Shown: piece by piece, positions 44,440 through 53,707 of the stretch
Position numbering within the stretch: the stretch's first letter is position 1
Layout of the letters: the number at the start of each line of letters is the position of its first letter
Origin: Paraglaciecola arctica
GTDB taxonomy: Bacteria; Pseudomonadota; Gammaproteobacteria; Enterobacterales; Alteromonadaceae
Length of the DNA: 64,000 bases
Assembly: GCF_018861065.1 (NCBI RefSeq)
Contig: NZ_JAHKQO010000031.1
Location: 1-64,000, forward strand
Reading direction: 5' to 3'
The notes under the pieces: generated by a model
Told to the model about the DNA's origin: nothing
The model's input: the letters and a program-made list of their open reading frames with translations, nothing else
Databases searched by the model: none
Position numbers and translations under genes: made by a program

Positions 44440-47052
44440 GTGCTAGAAGCTTATCGTAAACACGTTGCAGAACGTGCCGCAGAAAATATTCCACCTAAAC
44501 CACTTAATGCAGAACAAGTCGCCGGCTTAGTTGAGTTGTTGAAAGCGCCGCCTACTGGCGAAGAAGAAACACTATTAGAGTTATTGTCTGAACGGGTGCC
44601 TCCCGGAGTAGATGAGGCCGCTTACGTCAAAGCAGGATTTCTGACCGCAATTATTGAAGATGAGGCCTCTTCACCTCTGATTTCCAAAGATGCCGCCATT
44701 CAATTATTAGGCAATATGCACGGTGGTTATAACATCGTCACTTTGGTTGCGGCCCTTGATGATCCAGACTTAGCAGAATTAGCCGCCGAAGAATTGAAAC
44801 ATACTTTGTTAATGTTTGATGCGTTTCATGATGTTGAAGAGAAGTCCAAAGCCGGTAACGCTTTCGCAAAAGACATAATAGAGTCTTGGGCTGATGCAGA
44901 GTGGTTTACGTCGCGCCCGGAAATGCCTGAAAAAATCACCGCGACTGTGTTTAAAGTTACGGGTGAAACCAATACCGACGACCTGTCTCCGGCTCCAGAC
45001 GCATGGTCACGCCCAGATATTCCGCTACATGCGCGAGCCGCATTTAAAATGACCCGCGATGGACTTGAGCCTGAAAAACATGGTGAAGTAGGACCCTTAA
45101 AACAAATTGAAGACATGAAAGCCAAAGGTTATCCGGTGGCTTTTGTGGGTGACGTAGTCGGTACGGGCTCGTCTCGTAAGTCCGCCACCAACTCGGTGTT
45201 GTGGTTTTTTGGTGAAGATTTGCCTGGCGTGCCTAACAAACGCGGCGGTGGCATCTGTATTGGCAGTAAAGTGGCCCCAATCTTTTACAATACAATGGAA
45301 GATGCGGGAGCTTTAGTATTTGAAGCCAATGTTGAAAAAATGAACATGGGTGATGTGATTGATATCTTGCCACTTGAAGGTAAAATTACCGACTCCACAA
45401 CAGGTGAAGTATTGGCTGAATATCAATACAAGTCAGAGGTTTTGTTAGATGAAGTTCGCGCAGGTGGTCGAATAAACCTCATTATAGGACGTGGTTTAAC
45501 TGATAAAGCGCGGGAGTCTTTAGGACTTGGCCCTTCCGAATTGTTCCGTAAACCTGAGCAACCCGCTGATACTGGAAAAGGATATACCTTAGCTCAGAAA
45601 ATGGTTGGGCGTGCATGTGGTGTCCAAGGTATTCGCCCTGGTACTTATTGCGAGCCTAAAATGACCACAGTTGGTTCACAAGATACCACTGGCCCTATGA
45701 CCCGCGACGAGCTAAAAGACTTAGCCTGTTTAGGGTTTACGGCCGATTTAACTATGCAGTCTTTCTGTCATACCGCTGCCTATCCAAAGCCGATTGATAT
45801 CGAAACTCAGCATACCTTGCCAGATTTTATTATGAACCGTGGCGGTGTTTCATTACGTGCTGGCGACGGTATTATTCACTCATGGTTAAATCGCATGTTG
45901 TTACCGGATACGGTAGGCACAGGTGGAGATTCTCATACCCGTTTTCCACTAGGAATTTCGTTTCCTGCAGGCTCGGGTTTAGTGGCGTTTGCCGCCGCCA
46001 CAGGTGTGATGCCGCTGGATATGCCTGAGTCAATATTGGTGCGCTTTAAAGGTGAAATGCAGCCAGGCATCACCTTACGTGATTTAGTCCATGCCATACC
46101 TTTATACGGGATTAAGCAAGGCTTATTAACTGTTGCTAAAAAAGGCAAAGTGAATGCATTCTCGGGGCGAATTTTAGAAATCGAGGGGTTGAGTAACTTA
46201 ACGGTAGAGCAGGCGTTTGAATTATCTGATGCGTCAGCCGAGCGTTCGGCTGCGGGTTGTACTATCAAACTTTCACAAGAGTCTATCGCCGAGTACCTTA
46301 ACTCTAACATCACTATGTTACGTTGGATGATCAATGAAGGTTACGGTGATGCACGTACTATAGAGCGTCGTGCGCGTAAGATGGAAGAGTGGTTGGCTAA
46401 ACCTGAGTTGATGCAAGCCGACGCCGACGCTGAATATGTCGAAACCATTGAAATCGATTTAGCAGAAATTAAAGAGCCAATTTTATGTTGTCCTAACGAT
46501 CCAGATGACGCTAAGACTTTATCTGACGTTGCTGGTAACAATATTGATGAAGTCTTTATTGGTTCATGTATGACAAACATTGGTCATTTCCGAGCGGCGG
46601 GTAAACTGTTGCAACAATTTGAAGGTACCTTACCCACACGATTATGGATGTCGCCTCCTACTAAAATGGATCAGGCACAGTTAACCGAAGAAGGTTACTA
46701 CGATATTTACGCCAAATCTGGGGTGCGTCTTGAAATGTCCGGTTGTTCACTTTGCATGGGGAATCAGGCAAGGGTTGAGCCTAATTCAACTGTGTTATCT
46801 ACATCTACACGTAACTTCCCGAATCGATTAGGTGATGGTGCAAATGTATATTTGTGTTCAGCTGAACTGGCGGCAGTAGGAGCTATTATGGGAAAAATAC
46901 CTTCTACTGACGAGTATATGTCTTATGCTAGCAAAATTGAGTCAATGTCGGCTGAGGTCTTTAGGTACTTAAACTTCGACCGTATGGATGCGTTCCAAAA
47001 AGCGTCAGACGCCGCTAAGGCGAATATTATTCCTACTCTAAATATTGCCTAG
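44440..47052 (+). CDS. acnB: aconitate hydratase B
   Basis: This 870-residue protein is the canonical AcnB, the main TCA-cycle aconitase, which also acts as 2-methylisocitrate dehydratase in some species and as an RNA-binding protein when its cluster is lost. The cluster ligands are Cys710, Cys769 and Cys772, exactly the E. coli numbering, in [16 protein letters not shown] and [14 protein letters not shown]. The swivelling domain carries [20 protein letters not shown] as in E. coli. The start is GTG at 44440 with AGAGGA seven bases upstream. Full length and intact, with a terminator after it. Confidence 0.97.
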   Translation: MLEAYRKHVAERAAENIPPKPLNAEQVAGLVELLKAPPTGEEETLLELLSERVPPGVDEAAYVKAGFLTAIIEDEASSPLISKDAAIQLLGNMHGGYNIVTLVAALDDPDLAELAAEELKHTLLMFDAFHDVEEKSKAGNAFAKDIIESWADAEWFTSRPEMPEKITATVFKVTGETNTDDLSPAPDAWSRPDIPLHARAAFKMTRDGLEPEKHGEVGPLKQIEDMKAKGYPVAFVGDVVGTGSSRKSATNSVLWFFGEDLPGVPNKRGGGICIGSKVAPIFYNTMEDAGALVFEANVEKMNMGDVIDILPLEGKITDSTTGEVLAEYQYKSEVLLDEVRAGGRINLIIGRGLTDKARESLGLGPSELFRKPEQPADTGKGYTLAQKMVGRACGVQGIRPGTYCEPKMTTVGSQDTTGPMTRDELKDLACLGFTADLTMQSFCHTAAYPKPIDIETQHTLPDFIMNRGGVSLRAGDGIIHSWLNRMLLPDTVGTGGDSHTRFPLGISFPAGSGLVAFAAATGVMPLDMPESILVRFKGEMQPGITLRDLVHAIPLYGIKQGLLTVAKKGKVNAFSGRILEIEGLSNLTVEQAFELSDASAERSAAGCTIKLSQESIAEYLNSNITMLRWMINEGYGDARTIERRARKMEEWLAKPELMQADADAEYVETIEIDLAEIKEPILCCPNDPDDAKTLSDVAGNNIDEVFIGSCMTNIGHFRAAGKLLQQFEGTLPTRLWMSPPTKMDQAQLTEEGYYDIYAKSGVRLEMSGCSLCMGNQARVEPNSTVLSTSTRNFPNRLGDGANVYLCSAELAAVGAIMGKIPSTDEYMSYASKIESMSAEVFRYLNFDRMDAFQKASDAAKANIIPTLNIA

Positions 47053-47070
47053 TGAGTTAGTCGGTATAGA

Positions 47071-47108
47071 AAGCCGGTATTGCCCTTTGTGGTGTACCGG
47101 TTTTTTTA
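47071..47108 (+). terminator. intrinsic terminator of acnB
   Basis: AAGCCGGTA pairs with TACCGGTTT across a loop of about 15 bases, followed by a run of seven T. It begins 19 bases after the stop codon. Confidence 0.8.
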
Positions 47109-47184
47109 TAGGTTGAGTGTTTTGCGTCTGAACTTTTCGTAGATTTACCATTCAGATGATTAACTATTTGGACGAGGAAAAATA

Positions 47185-47418
47185 ATGCAACTTCTTTTAA
47201 AAAGCCTATTAATGATGACAGTAGTAACCATTTTTGCGGGCTGTACCAAAAATCACGTGAGACAATTTGTAGGTGGGGCCGTTGCTCATGGTGCAGATAC
47301 TGAAGTTAAATATAGCGCAATTGAATGTAAAACTTTGCAACAGCGATGTGTGCAAGGTGACTTTCAGGAATGGGAAACCAGCAATAAAGATATGGGCTGT
47401 TCTTGTAAAAAGCTGTAA
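47185..47418 (+). CDS. small cysteine-rich lipoprotein
   Basis: This 77-residue protein has a lipoprotein signal ending IFAGC (cysteine near residue 20). The short mature part has four more cysteines: ECKTLQQRC, then GCSC close to the C terminus, which may form two disulfides. GAGGAAAA stands before the ATG. No family is recognised. It is followed 35 bp later by a DUF192 gene, perhaps in the same transcript. Confidence 0.7.
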   Translation: MQLLLKSLLMMTVVTIFAGCTKNHVRQFVGGAVAHGADTEVKYSAIECKTLQQRCVQGDFQEWETSNKDMGCSCKKL

Positions 47419-47453
47419 TCTAGCACTCACTTTATTTTTGTTCAGACTTTTCT

Positions 47454-47897
47454 ATGCGTAATCTTTTTTATTCCTTAGTACTGTTTATTTCTTTTCCCGT
47501 GTTTGCCGTTGCAGATGCTAACAGTGATGTTGACTTTTTTAGCGAAATTAGCCTGAAAATCAAGGGAAATGTCTACACTTTAGAGTATGCACGAACATTC
47601 GAACAGCGAGCCCAAGGATTAATGCATCGTTCCTCTTTATGTGAAAATTGCGGAATGTTGTTTCAGTTTGATGAGTCTAGAATGGCGGGCTTCTGGATGA
47701 AAAATACTCTTATTCCTTTAGATATCGCTTTTGTTCGGGCCGATGGAATGATTACGGATATTAAGTCAATGACCCCCCATGATTTGAAAACCACAAGGTC
47801 ATCACAGCGGGTGCAATATGCGTGGGAAATGAATCAAGGATGGTTTGCAGAAAACGGTATCCGGGTAGGGGATACCGTTATGATCCCTGCTAAATAA
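47454..47897 (+). CDS. DUF192 family exported protein
   Basis: This 147-residue protein has a signal peptide (cleavage near residue 18). The DUF192 core follows: RTFEQRAQGLMHRSSLCENC, GMLFQFDESRMAGFWMKNT, IPLDIAFV...G.ITDIKSM and YAWEMNQGWFAENGIRVGD. DUF192 proteins are small periplasmic or archaeal proteins of unknown function with a beta-barrel-like fold. It is convergent with the amidase gene, only ten bases between the stop codons. Confidence 0.85.
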   Translation: MRNLFYSLVLFISFPVFAVADANSDVDFFSEISLKIKGNVYTLEYARTFEQRAQGLMHRSSLCENCGMLFQFDESRMAGFWMKNTLIPLDIAFVRADGMITDIKSMTPHDLKTTRSSQRVQYAWEMNQGWFAENGIRVGDTVMIPAK

Positions 47898-47907
47898 ACG
47901 CCTTAAC

Positions 47908-49440
47908 TTATAGTTTGGGGGTTAATCTAGCTTGGGTAAGTTGTTCAAATTCATACGCCGCTTGCACCAGTACCGCTTCTGATAATTTGGCACCCACAAA
48001 ACTAATGTTGACTGGCATATGTTTAACTCTACCCATAGGCACAGTGATATGCGGGTAACCACTGACAGCCGAAGCTGAACCTGCCGACCCCATATAATTG
48101 TCGCCATTAATATGGTCTATTTTCCAACCAGGTGCAGTGGTTGGGGCAATCAGAAAGTCCACATCATGTTTAGCTAAAGTCGCATCAATACCTTGCACAC
48201 CAGTAAGTAGTTTACTGTTGGCAAGCGCATCTAAATATTGTTTTTCGTTCAGGTTAGGGGCGGCTTGTGCTGCGATGAATATTTCTTGGGAAAATACAGG
48301 CATAGTGCGCGGTGAAAATTCGATGTTTTTGGCAATGGCGTCTTCAAGGCTTTTTAATGGTGCCTTAGATTGCGTCAAATACTGATTAAGATCCGCTTTA
48401 AATTCTGCTAACAAAACTGTGTATTCATCCTCGCCCCATTTGCCTTTGGTTTCGATATTGGCATTGTCAACTATGATGGCGCCGGCTTTTTCAAATACCA
48501 CTAACTGTTGGTCAAATACCTGATCTAACTCTGGGTGATAACCCATCATATTGCGCATCACGCCAATTCGTTTACCTTTGAGTTCACCTAATTTTAGGTA
48601 CTGGCTCAAACTAATTGGTGACAAAGCGGCTTTATCCATGGGGTCTTTACCCATCATGGCTTCTAACATAATAACTGAATCGGTTACTGTACGAGTCATG
48701 GGACCGGCAGTATCTTGAGAATGGGCAATAGGAATAATTCCGCTACGACTTAACAAACCTAAAGTTGGTTTAATACCCACAATACCGTTTACGGCAGCGG
48801 GACAGGTGACAGAACCATCGGTTTCGGTTCCTACGGCCAACAAAGCAAAATCGGCAGCAATGGCCGCGCCAGAGCCTGCGCTAGATCCACAGGGAGAACG
48901 AGTGGGATCGTGTGGATTTAGCGTTTGCCCATGTAAACTACTCCACCCACTCGATGACTTTGATGAACGAAAGTTGGCCCATTCCGACAAATTCGCTTTG
49001 CCTAAAATCAGTGCGTCTTCTGCAATTAATCGCGCTACCACAAAAGCATCTTGTTTGGGGTGATGTTCACGCATTAACCAAGAGCCCGCACTATTGACCA
49101 TACCATTGGCATCGATATTGTCCTTTAACAATACTATGGCACCAAACAAGTTACCCAGAGGTTGTTGAGTGTCTAGTTTGTTTTGCAAAATGGATATTTG
49201 TTGCTTGAGGGCAGGGTTAATCTGAGCCACAGAATTGATTTTGTTGCCATTGGTGTCGTATTTGTCAATGCGACCCAGATAGTAGTCAACTAACTGGGCT
49301 AAAGTGGCGTCGCCACTTTTCAACAGCATTTGAGTTTTGGCTAATGTTAAGTTAGAAAAATCTGCCTTATCGGCAGAATAAATTGAAGGCGCGACACACC
49401 AAAGGGATACCGCGAGTAGTAAAGACAAATAACAACGCAT
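47908..49440 (-). CDS. exported amidase-signature hydrolase
   Basis: This 510-residue protein has a signal peptide (about 1-23). The amidase signature domain follows with the Ser-cisSer-Lys set: the lysine in LLKDNID, the cis-serine in SPCGSSAGSGAA and the nucleophile in GTETDGSVTCPA. The motifs GIVGIKPTLGLLSRSGIIPI and SQDTAGPM are as in the family. It should hydrolyse an amide bond in the periplasm; the substrate is unknown. GatA is excluded by the signal peptide and lack of gatCB neighbours. Confidence 0.88.
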   Translation of the reverse strand: MRCYLSLLLAVSLWCVAPSIYSADKADFSNLTLAKTQMLLKSGDATLAQLVDYYLGRIDKYDTNGNKINSVAQINPALKQQISILQNKLDTQQPLGNLFGAIVLLKDNIDANGMVNSAGSWLMREHHPKQDAFVVARLIAEDALILGKANLSEWANFRSSKSSSGWSSLHGQTLNPHDPTRSPCGSSAGSGAAIAADFALLAVGTETDGSVTCPAAVNGIVGIKPTLGLLSRSGIIPIAHSQDTAGPMTRTVTDSVIMLEAMMGKDPMDKAALSPISLSQYLKLGELKGKRIGVMRNMMGYHPELDQVFDQQLVVFEKAGAIIVDNANIETKGKWGEDEYTVLLAEFKADLNQYLTQSKAPLKSLEDAIAKNIEFSPRTMPVFSQEIFIAAQAAPNLNEKQYLDALANSKLLTGVQGIDATLAKHDVDFLIAPTTAPGWKIDHINGDNYMGSAGSASAVSGYPHITVPMGRVKHMPVNISFVGAKLSEAVLVQAAYEFEQLTQARLTPKL

Positions 49441-49637
49441 TGCAAGTACTCAGTGAATTAACTAAAGGGTTATATTGCCGAAAGTACTCACAAATAGGTA
49501 GTCTTGATAGCGCTGTTTTCTGAAGATCACCCAAATAGCTGAGATAACTCGAATATACTATTCCAAAAAAGCTGTTACATACCCTGATTTTTACTTTTTA
49601 ATTATAAGTGAAAACTGTTATTTTGTGAGCAACAAGA

Positions 49638-51023
49638 ATGAGTTTAACGAGTGAAAAACCAGTGAGTAACAGCGTGATCAATAACCTGAATGTAGCCAAG
49701 TTTGGTGGTACTAGCGTGGCAAATTTTGCAGCTATGCAAAACTGCGCGAAAATCATTCAAAACAACCCGAATACAAAAGTAGTAGTGGTTAGTGCCTCGG
49801 CCGGTGTCACCAATTTGTTGGTGGACATTGCGCATACTGCTATGTCTAAAGAACAAATAAAACAAAAACTCACCGAAATCGAAAATATTCAACAGGCTAT
49901 TTTGCACGCCCTTGAAACCGTTGAAGAAGTTGCGCCAAAATTACAACAGTTATTAGACTCGTTATCTGATTTAGCTTTACATGAAGAAATAATCCATCGC
50001 GCTGATTTAAAAGATGCATTGTTATCCCACGGCGAAAGAATGTCGTCACTGTTGTTCACAGCTGTTTTGAACCAATTACAGGTAAAGGCAGAAAACTTTG
50101 ATGTACGTAACGTACTGAAAACCGACAGTGAATTTGGACAAGCCGTACCAGACCTAGAGCAAATCGCTACTGCCGCTAAACAATTAATGTTGCCTACATT
50201 AGTGGATACAGTGTTAGTTACCCAAGGTTTTGTGGGTAGCGACCAGCAAGGCAATACAACTACCCTTGGTCGCGGAGGTTCAGATTTTACTGCCGCTCTT
50301 TTAGCTGAAGGCCTAGGCGCACAAACCTGTGAAATATGGACAGATGTGATTGGGGTATACACCACTGATCCTAGGATCACCGCTGCGGCGCGTCCTCTTC
50401 CAGAATTAAGCTTTGAAGAAGCCGCAGAAATGGCCACTTTTGGCGCCAAGGTTTTACACCCAGCAACAATGGAGCCGGCGCTTAGACAAGACATCAAAGT
50501 GTTTGTGGGTTCCAGTCGCGAGCCAGAAAAAGGTGGCACATGGATAGTGCGTGATTGTGCAGTTGAACCATCATACCGCGCGATTACTCGCCGCAAAGAA
50601 CAAGTGATGGTAACCGTTAAAACCCCAAAAATGATGTATGCTCAGGGGTTCTTACAAAAAGTGTTTACCATTATTGCTGAACATAAACTCAGTGTTGATT
50701 TAATCACTACATCCGAAATATCAGTAGCTTTTACTCTAGACAATCCTGCTAACTCTGTGTTGAAACGACTAAATCAAGAAACCATAGAAGAACTCGCAGA
50801 ATTTTGTGATGTGCTAGTAGAAGAAAACTACGATTTGGTTACTGTGGTGGGCAATAATATGCACAGTGGCGCCGGGGTTTCTAGCAAAATATTTGCTGCC
50901 GTTGCCGACTACAACTTACGTATGATTTGTTATGGAGCCAACCCTCATAACTTGTCCTTGTTGGTCAGTGATGCTGACAGTAAAGATGTTGTATGTGCGT
51001 TGCATAAGGCTTTATTTGAGTAG
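49638..51023 (+). CDS. lysC: aspartate kinase, monofunctional
   Basis: This 461-residue kinase phosphorylates aspartate, the first step to lysine, threonine and methionine. The signature KFGGTSVANFAAMQN is near residue 20; SHGERMSSLLF, GRGGSDFTAALLAEGL and EIWTDVIGVYTTDPR mark the catalytic domain. The last 160 residues hold two ACT domains for feedback control (TVKTPKMMYAQGFLQKVFTI, VTVVGNNMHSGAGVSSKIF). No dehydrogenase domain, so it resembles E. coli LysC rather than ThrA. I looked for a lysine riboswitch in the 197 bp upstream and did not see one. A terminator follows. Confidence 0.92.
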   Translation: MSLTSEKPVSNSVINNLNVAKFGGTSVANFAAMQNCAKIIQNNPNTKVVVVSASAGVTNLLVDIAHTAMSKEQIKQKLTEIENIQQAILHALETVEEVAPKLQQLLDSLSDLALHEEIIHRADLKDALLSHGERMSSLLFTAVLNQLQVKAENFDVRNVLKTDSEFGQAVPDLEQIATAAKQLMLPTLVDTVLVTQGFVGSDQQGNTTTLGRGGSDFTAALLAEGLGAQTCEIWTDVIGVYTTDPRITAAARPLPELSFEEAAEMATFGAKVLHPATMEPALRQDIKVFVGSSREPEKGGTWIVRDCAVEPSYRAITRRKEQVMVTVKTPKMMYAQGFLQKVFTIIAEHKLSVDLITTSEISVAFTLDNPANSVLKRLNQETIEELAEFCDVLVEENYDLVTVVGNNMHSGAGVSSKIFAAVADYNLRMICYGANPHNLSLLVSDADSKDVVCALHKALFE

Positions 51024-51324
51024 GTTGCTAGTCACTCTATCTAAAGGTATTTGCTAGTCGTTTGGCAATCCCATCGGTTGCAACTGTTGATGAGATTCAC
51101 TCCTTATAACTTTGAACGAGAAAACTGTCTACGCCACTCAATGGCAAGCGCCGTACACAGCAAGAAACATTGATGTAAACTATACTCGATAAACTGATTT
51201 AAAATTTTGTTGGCGGGTGCAGGAGTTGTTTTTTTCGATTGTATTATTAATCAGCGTTGAGAATTAACGTGATTTTGAATTGTTAATGCCATGACGTGAA
51301 ATATAAAATCGTAAGTTTTATTCT

Positions 51325-51355
51325 AAAAAGCACTTATTAAAGATAAGTGCTTTTT
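51325..51355. terminator. bidirectional terminator between lysC and the PEP-CTERM gene
   Basis: AAAAAGCACTTAT pairs perfectly with ATAAGTGCTTTTT around TAAAG; both strands have a T run. It sits 300 bases after lysC and 31 bases after the convergent gene. The rest of 51024-51324 shows nothing recognised. Confidence 0.8.
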
Positions 51356-51386
51356 ACTAACATTTAAGAAGTACGCGGTTTACTTT

Positions 51387-52094
51387 TTATCTAAAGCGGC
51401 GAGTACCCATACCAACAAGAGCTAGGGCAAAAAATGCCAATGTCGATGGTTCTGGCACCGGCACCCCAACTCTATTACTTGTGATGCTTGTCATTTGTTG
51501 TAACTGAGTCATTCTCGCCGTAAATACCCAACTTTCATCTGCCTGACCCCAGGTAGCAATATCACTTGCAAGAGCTTCTGGAGTGTTAATACCGTTTGCT
51601 CCCCAATAGGCCATACCTGCTGTGCCAATGACACCACCATTTATTTCGATCCAAGAACTTGGAGTAAGCCAACTACTACCATAGTATGTTTGATAAAAAT
51701 CATCGTAAACGCCATCCCAAGTGTTTTCTAGTCTCACCTCGAATCCGTACCCTTCTAATGCGGAAATAGTTGTTTGTGGGATCCAGTAAATCCAAGTTAG
51801 TCTAGATCCCAAGTCACCAAAACTGTATACAACTTCATCTTCAATTGTGAATCCAGTGGTACCAATGTTATTTGGATCTGAGCTACTATTCATATTGATA
51901 AATGTATTATTACTAATACTAGCAAAAGCATCACTTTCCCATTGTGCATAATTAGGTGAACCATATTTATTTGGAGCTGCATCAACATAAAGATGAATGT
52001 TCGTTCCAATGGTAATTGCCTTTGATGTGAATGAAATTGTACATAAAGTTAATGCTATTATGGGTAATATTGAGGTTATAAGATTTGATTTCAT
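51387..52094 (-). CDS. PEP-CTERM exported protein
   Basis: This 235-residue protein has a signal peptide (about 1-26). Its C terminus is a complete PEP-CTERM sorting tail: VPEPSTLAFFALALVGMGTR and then RFR. Such tails are recognised by exosortase, which links the protein to the cell surface or exports it with exopolysaccharide. The 180-residue body is rich in aromatic residues, N, S and T (YYGSSWLTPSSWIEINGG) and is not a known enzyme. No exosortase gene is in the window. The base composition of the gene and its leader is more AT-rich than that of its neighbours. Confidence 0.85.
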   Translation of the reverse strand: MKSNLITSILPIIALTLCTISFTSKAITIGTNIHLYVDAAPNKYGSPNYAQWESDAFASISNNTFINMNSSSDPNNIGTTGFTIEDEVVYSFGDLGSRLTWIYWIPQTTISALEGYGFEVRLENTWDGVYDDFYQTYYGSSWLTPSSWIEINGGVIGTAGMAYWGANGINTPEALASDIATWGQADESWVFTARMTQLQQMTSITSNRVGVPVPEPSTLAFFALALVGMGTRRFR

Positions 52095-52440
52095 TATAAT
52101 TTTCCTTATTTATATTATTAGAATTCAATATTTAATTTTTACAACTAAACTCAAACAAAAGTTAAAGCTAATAATATGCCATTATTTTTAATTTTAATAA
52201 GTTCAATATGTTACGTAGTTAGGATAAACAAATAAGTATAATCAATGTAAAAATTGTTGACAAATGGGGTGTTGTTTTTAACGGTTTGTTTACAGGTTGC
52301 GCGGGGAAGGAGAGGACCAAAAGATATACGAAATATTTACCAAGCCACCATTATAAAATATTTAGTTAAACAGCGCTTATATTTCCATTCTTATTATGGC
52401 TGTCTTCATAAAAACGGGAATGGTGGGTAGTTTTTCTGAT
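52095..52440. other. AT-rich intergenic region
   Basis: This region contains the upstream DNA of the PEP-CTERM gene and the end of the convergent-side NTF2-like gene. It is very AT-rich up to about 52260. I see no gene, repeat or clear hairpin in it. Confidence 0.5.
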
Positions 52441-52806
52441 TTAGTCGGGTTCTCCGGTGCCGACGAAACCGTACATGCGTGAAATTAAGTCGTTGTGTTT
52501 TTCAATGAAATATTGACCGTGTTGGACGGTTTTCGAACCATCTGGTCCTAAGCCACTAAAGGCAACGGTGGTGCGTGTCATTTCACCTATGGTATCGCTC
52601 TTTACTACATTCGCTGACCAACCTGGGGCATTTGCGCTAAATATGCCTACATATTCGCTCAACGCGTCTATACCCACTAATGTATTTGGCGTGCGAGGAT
52701 CCTTGTACTGTATATCTTCTGCCGAAGATTGGGTTATTTTTTCAAGACGTTTTTTGGCATCTTCGATTTGCCATGCTTCAAAAAATATAGAGATTGGGTC
52801 TGACAT
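52441..52806 (-). CDS. NTF2/SnoaL-like protein
   Basis: The ATG at 52806 with GGA seven bases upstream gives 121 residues; a frame extension to 52956 has no ribosome site and unrelated content. The protein opens SDPISIFFEAWQIEDAKKRL and has SAEDIQYKDPRTPNTLVGID, then strands ending in QHGQYFIEKHNDLISRMYGF. This is the NTF2-like fold shared by SnoaL, isomerases and DUF4440. No signal peptide, so it is cytoplasmic. A ligand or isomerase role is possible; no catalytic dyad is certain. Confidence 0.7.
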   Translation of the reverse strand: MSDPISIFFEAWQIEDAKKRLEKITQSSAEDIQYKDPRTPNTLVGIDALSEYVGIFSANAPGWSANVVKSDTIGEMTRTTVAFSGLGPDGSKTVQHGQYFIEKHNDLISRMYGFVGTGEPD

Positions 52807-52989
52807 ATTTACATCCAATTTGAGTTGCGTGTATCTGGAGTTTAGAACGTTAATCATCATGTAAAAATGAGTGTATCTTAGTTTTGTTGCTGGTGGTAAT
52901 TTAGTCGAGTCATAGTAAAAAAGCTCATGTGAATAAGCGCGCCTGAACAAACTCAAACAAGCTTGTGTTGATAGTCGCAGCGTCGTTCT

Positions 52990-53023
52990 AATGATGCAAA
53001 GTGTTTAATGATGCAAAGTGTTT
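52990..53023 (+). repeat. 17-bp perfect tandem repeat at the HAD gene start
   Basis: AATGATGCAAAGTGTTT occurs twice in direct succession (52990-53006, 53007-53023). A third, shortened copy AATGAGGCAAG follows and contains the GAGG that serves as ribosome site for the ATG at 53035. Confidence 0.85.
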
Positions 53024-53034
53024 AATGAGGCAAG

Positions 53035-53508
53035 ATGTCTAAAATATACTTATTTGATTGGGGCGATACCTTGATGGTTGATTTCCCCGAGCAACACGGA
53101 AAAATGTGTAGTTGGCCTAAGGTTCAAGCTGTAGAAGGAGCCTTAGCTACACTTAAAGCATTATCGAAAGAGCATCTAATTTATGTCGCTACCAACGCCG
53201 CGGACTCTTGTGAACAAGATATTCAACTTGCACTTGAACGAGTAGGGCTATCTCCCTTTATAAATGGTTATTTCTGCAAAGCTAATTTAGGCATAGGCAA
53301 GGGCACACCTGAGTTCTTCCATAAAATAACGGAGCGTCTAGGTGTCAAACCCCAATCCATTATTATGGTTGGTGATAGCTACGATAAAGATATTGAACCA
53401 GCATTCTCCGCCGGTATTCAAGCCATTTGGTTTAACCCTTCGATAACCAATAGCGATGTTACAAAAGACATAAAACAAATTCATCATTTGTCTGGGCTTT
53501 ACACATAA
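53035..53508 (+). CDS. HAD-superfamily phosphatase
   Basis: This 157-residue protein begins KIYLFDWGDTL, the HAD motif I with nucleophile Asp8; the second position of the usual DxD pair is Gly, with the Asp one place later, a variation seen in some HAD members. Motif II is in VATNAA, and motif III and IV in KPQSIIMVGDSYDKDIEPAFSAG. There is no large cap, so it should act on a sizeable or small flexible phosphate ester. The substrate is unknown. Start chosen by the GAGG in the repeat upstream. Confidence 0.8.
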   Translation: MSKIYLFDWGDTLMVDFPEQHGKMCSWPKVQAVEGALATLKALSKEHLIYVATNAADSCEQDIQLALERVGLSPFINGYFCKANLGIGKGTPEFFHKITERLGVKPQSIIMVGDSYDKDIEPAFSAGIQAIWFNPSITNSDVTKDIKQIHHLSGLYT

Positions 53509-53707
53509 AGCTAGGTTTTTGAGCATTGAAATTGGTCCCCGTTAGCTTGCTAGTTGTGGCGATTTTTGAACAATAACATCGAACACACTCGATAATTAAT
53601 TTTCAAGCTCTCGAAATTTTTCCCTTAGATTACCATCCCAAGCCATAGTAGTATTGAGTCCATAGCGAAACGTCTCGCTACTTTAATAATCATGAAAGGA
53701 TGATTTA

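Noticed and set aside
49441-49637. A lysine riboswitch upstream of lysC
   Set aside because: The spacer is only about 197 bp, is shared with the amidase promoter, and lacks the conserved lysine-riboswitch core elements. No terminator hairpin precedes lysC.
49889-50596. A 235-codon minus-strand frame inside lysC
   Set aside because: It is fully antisense to a complete aspartate kinase, has serine- and cysteine-rich content typical of a complementary-strand shadow, and no ribosome site.
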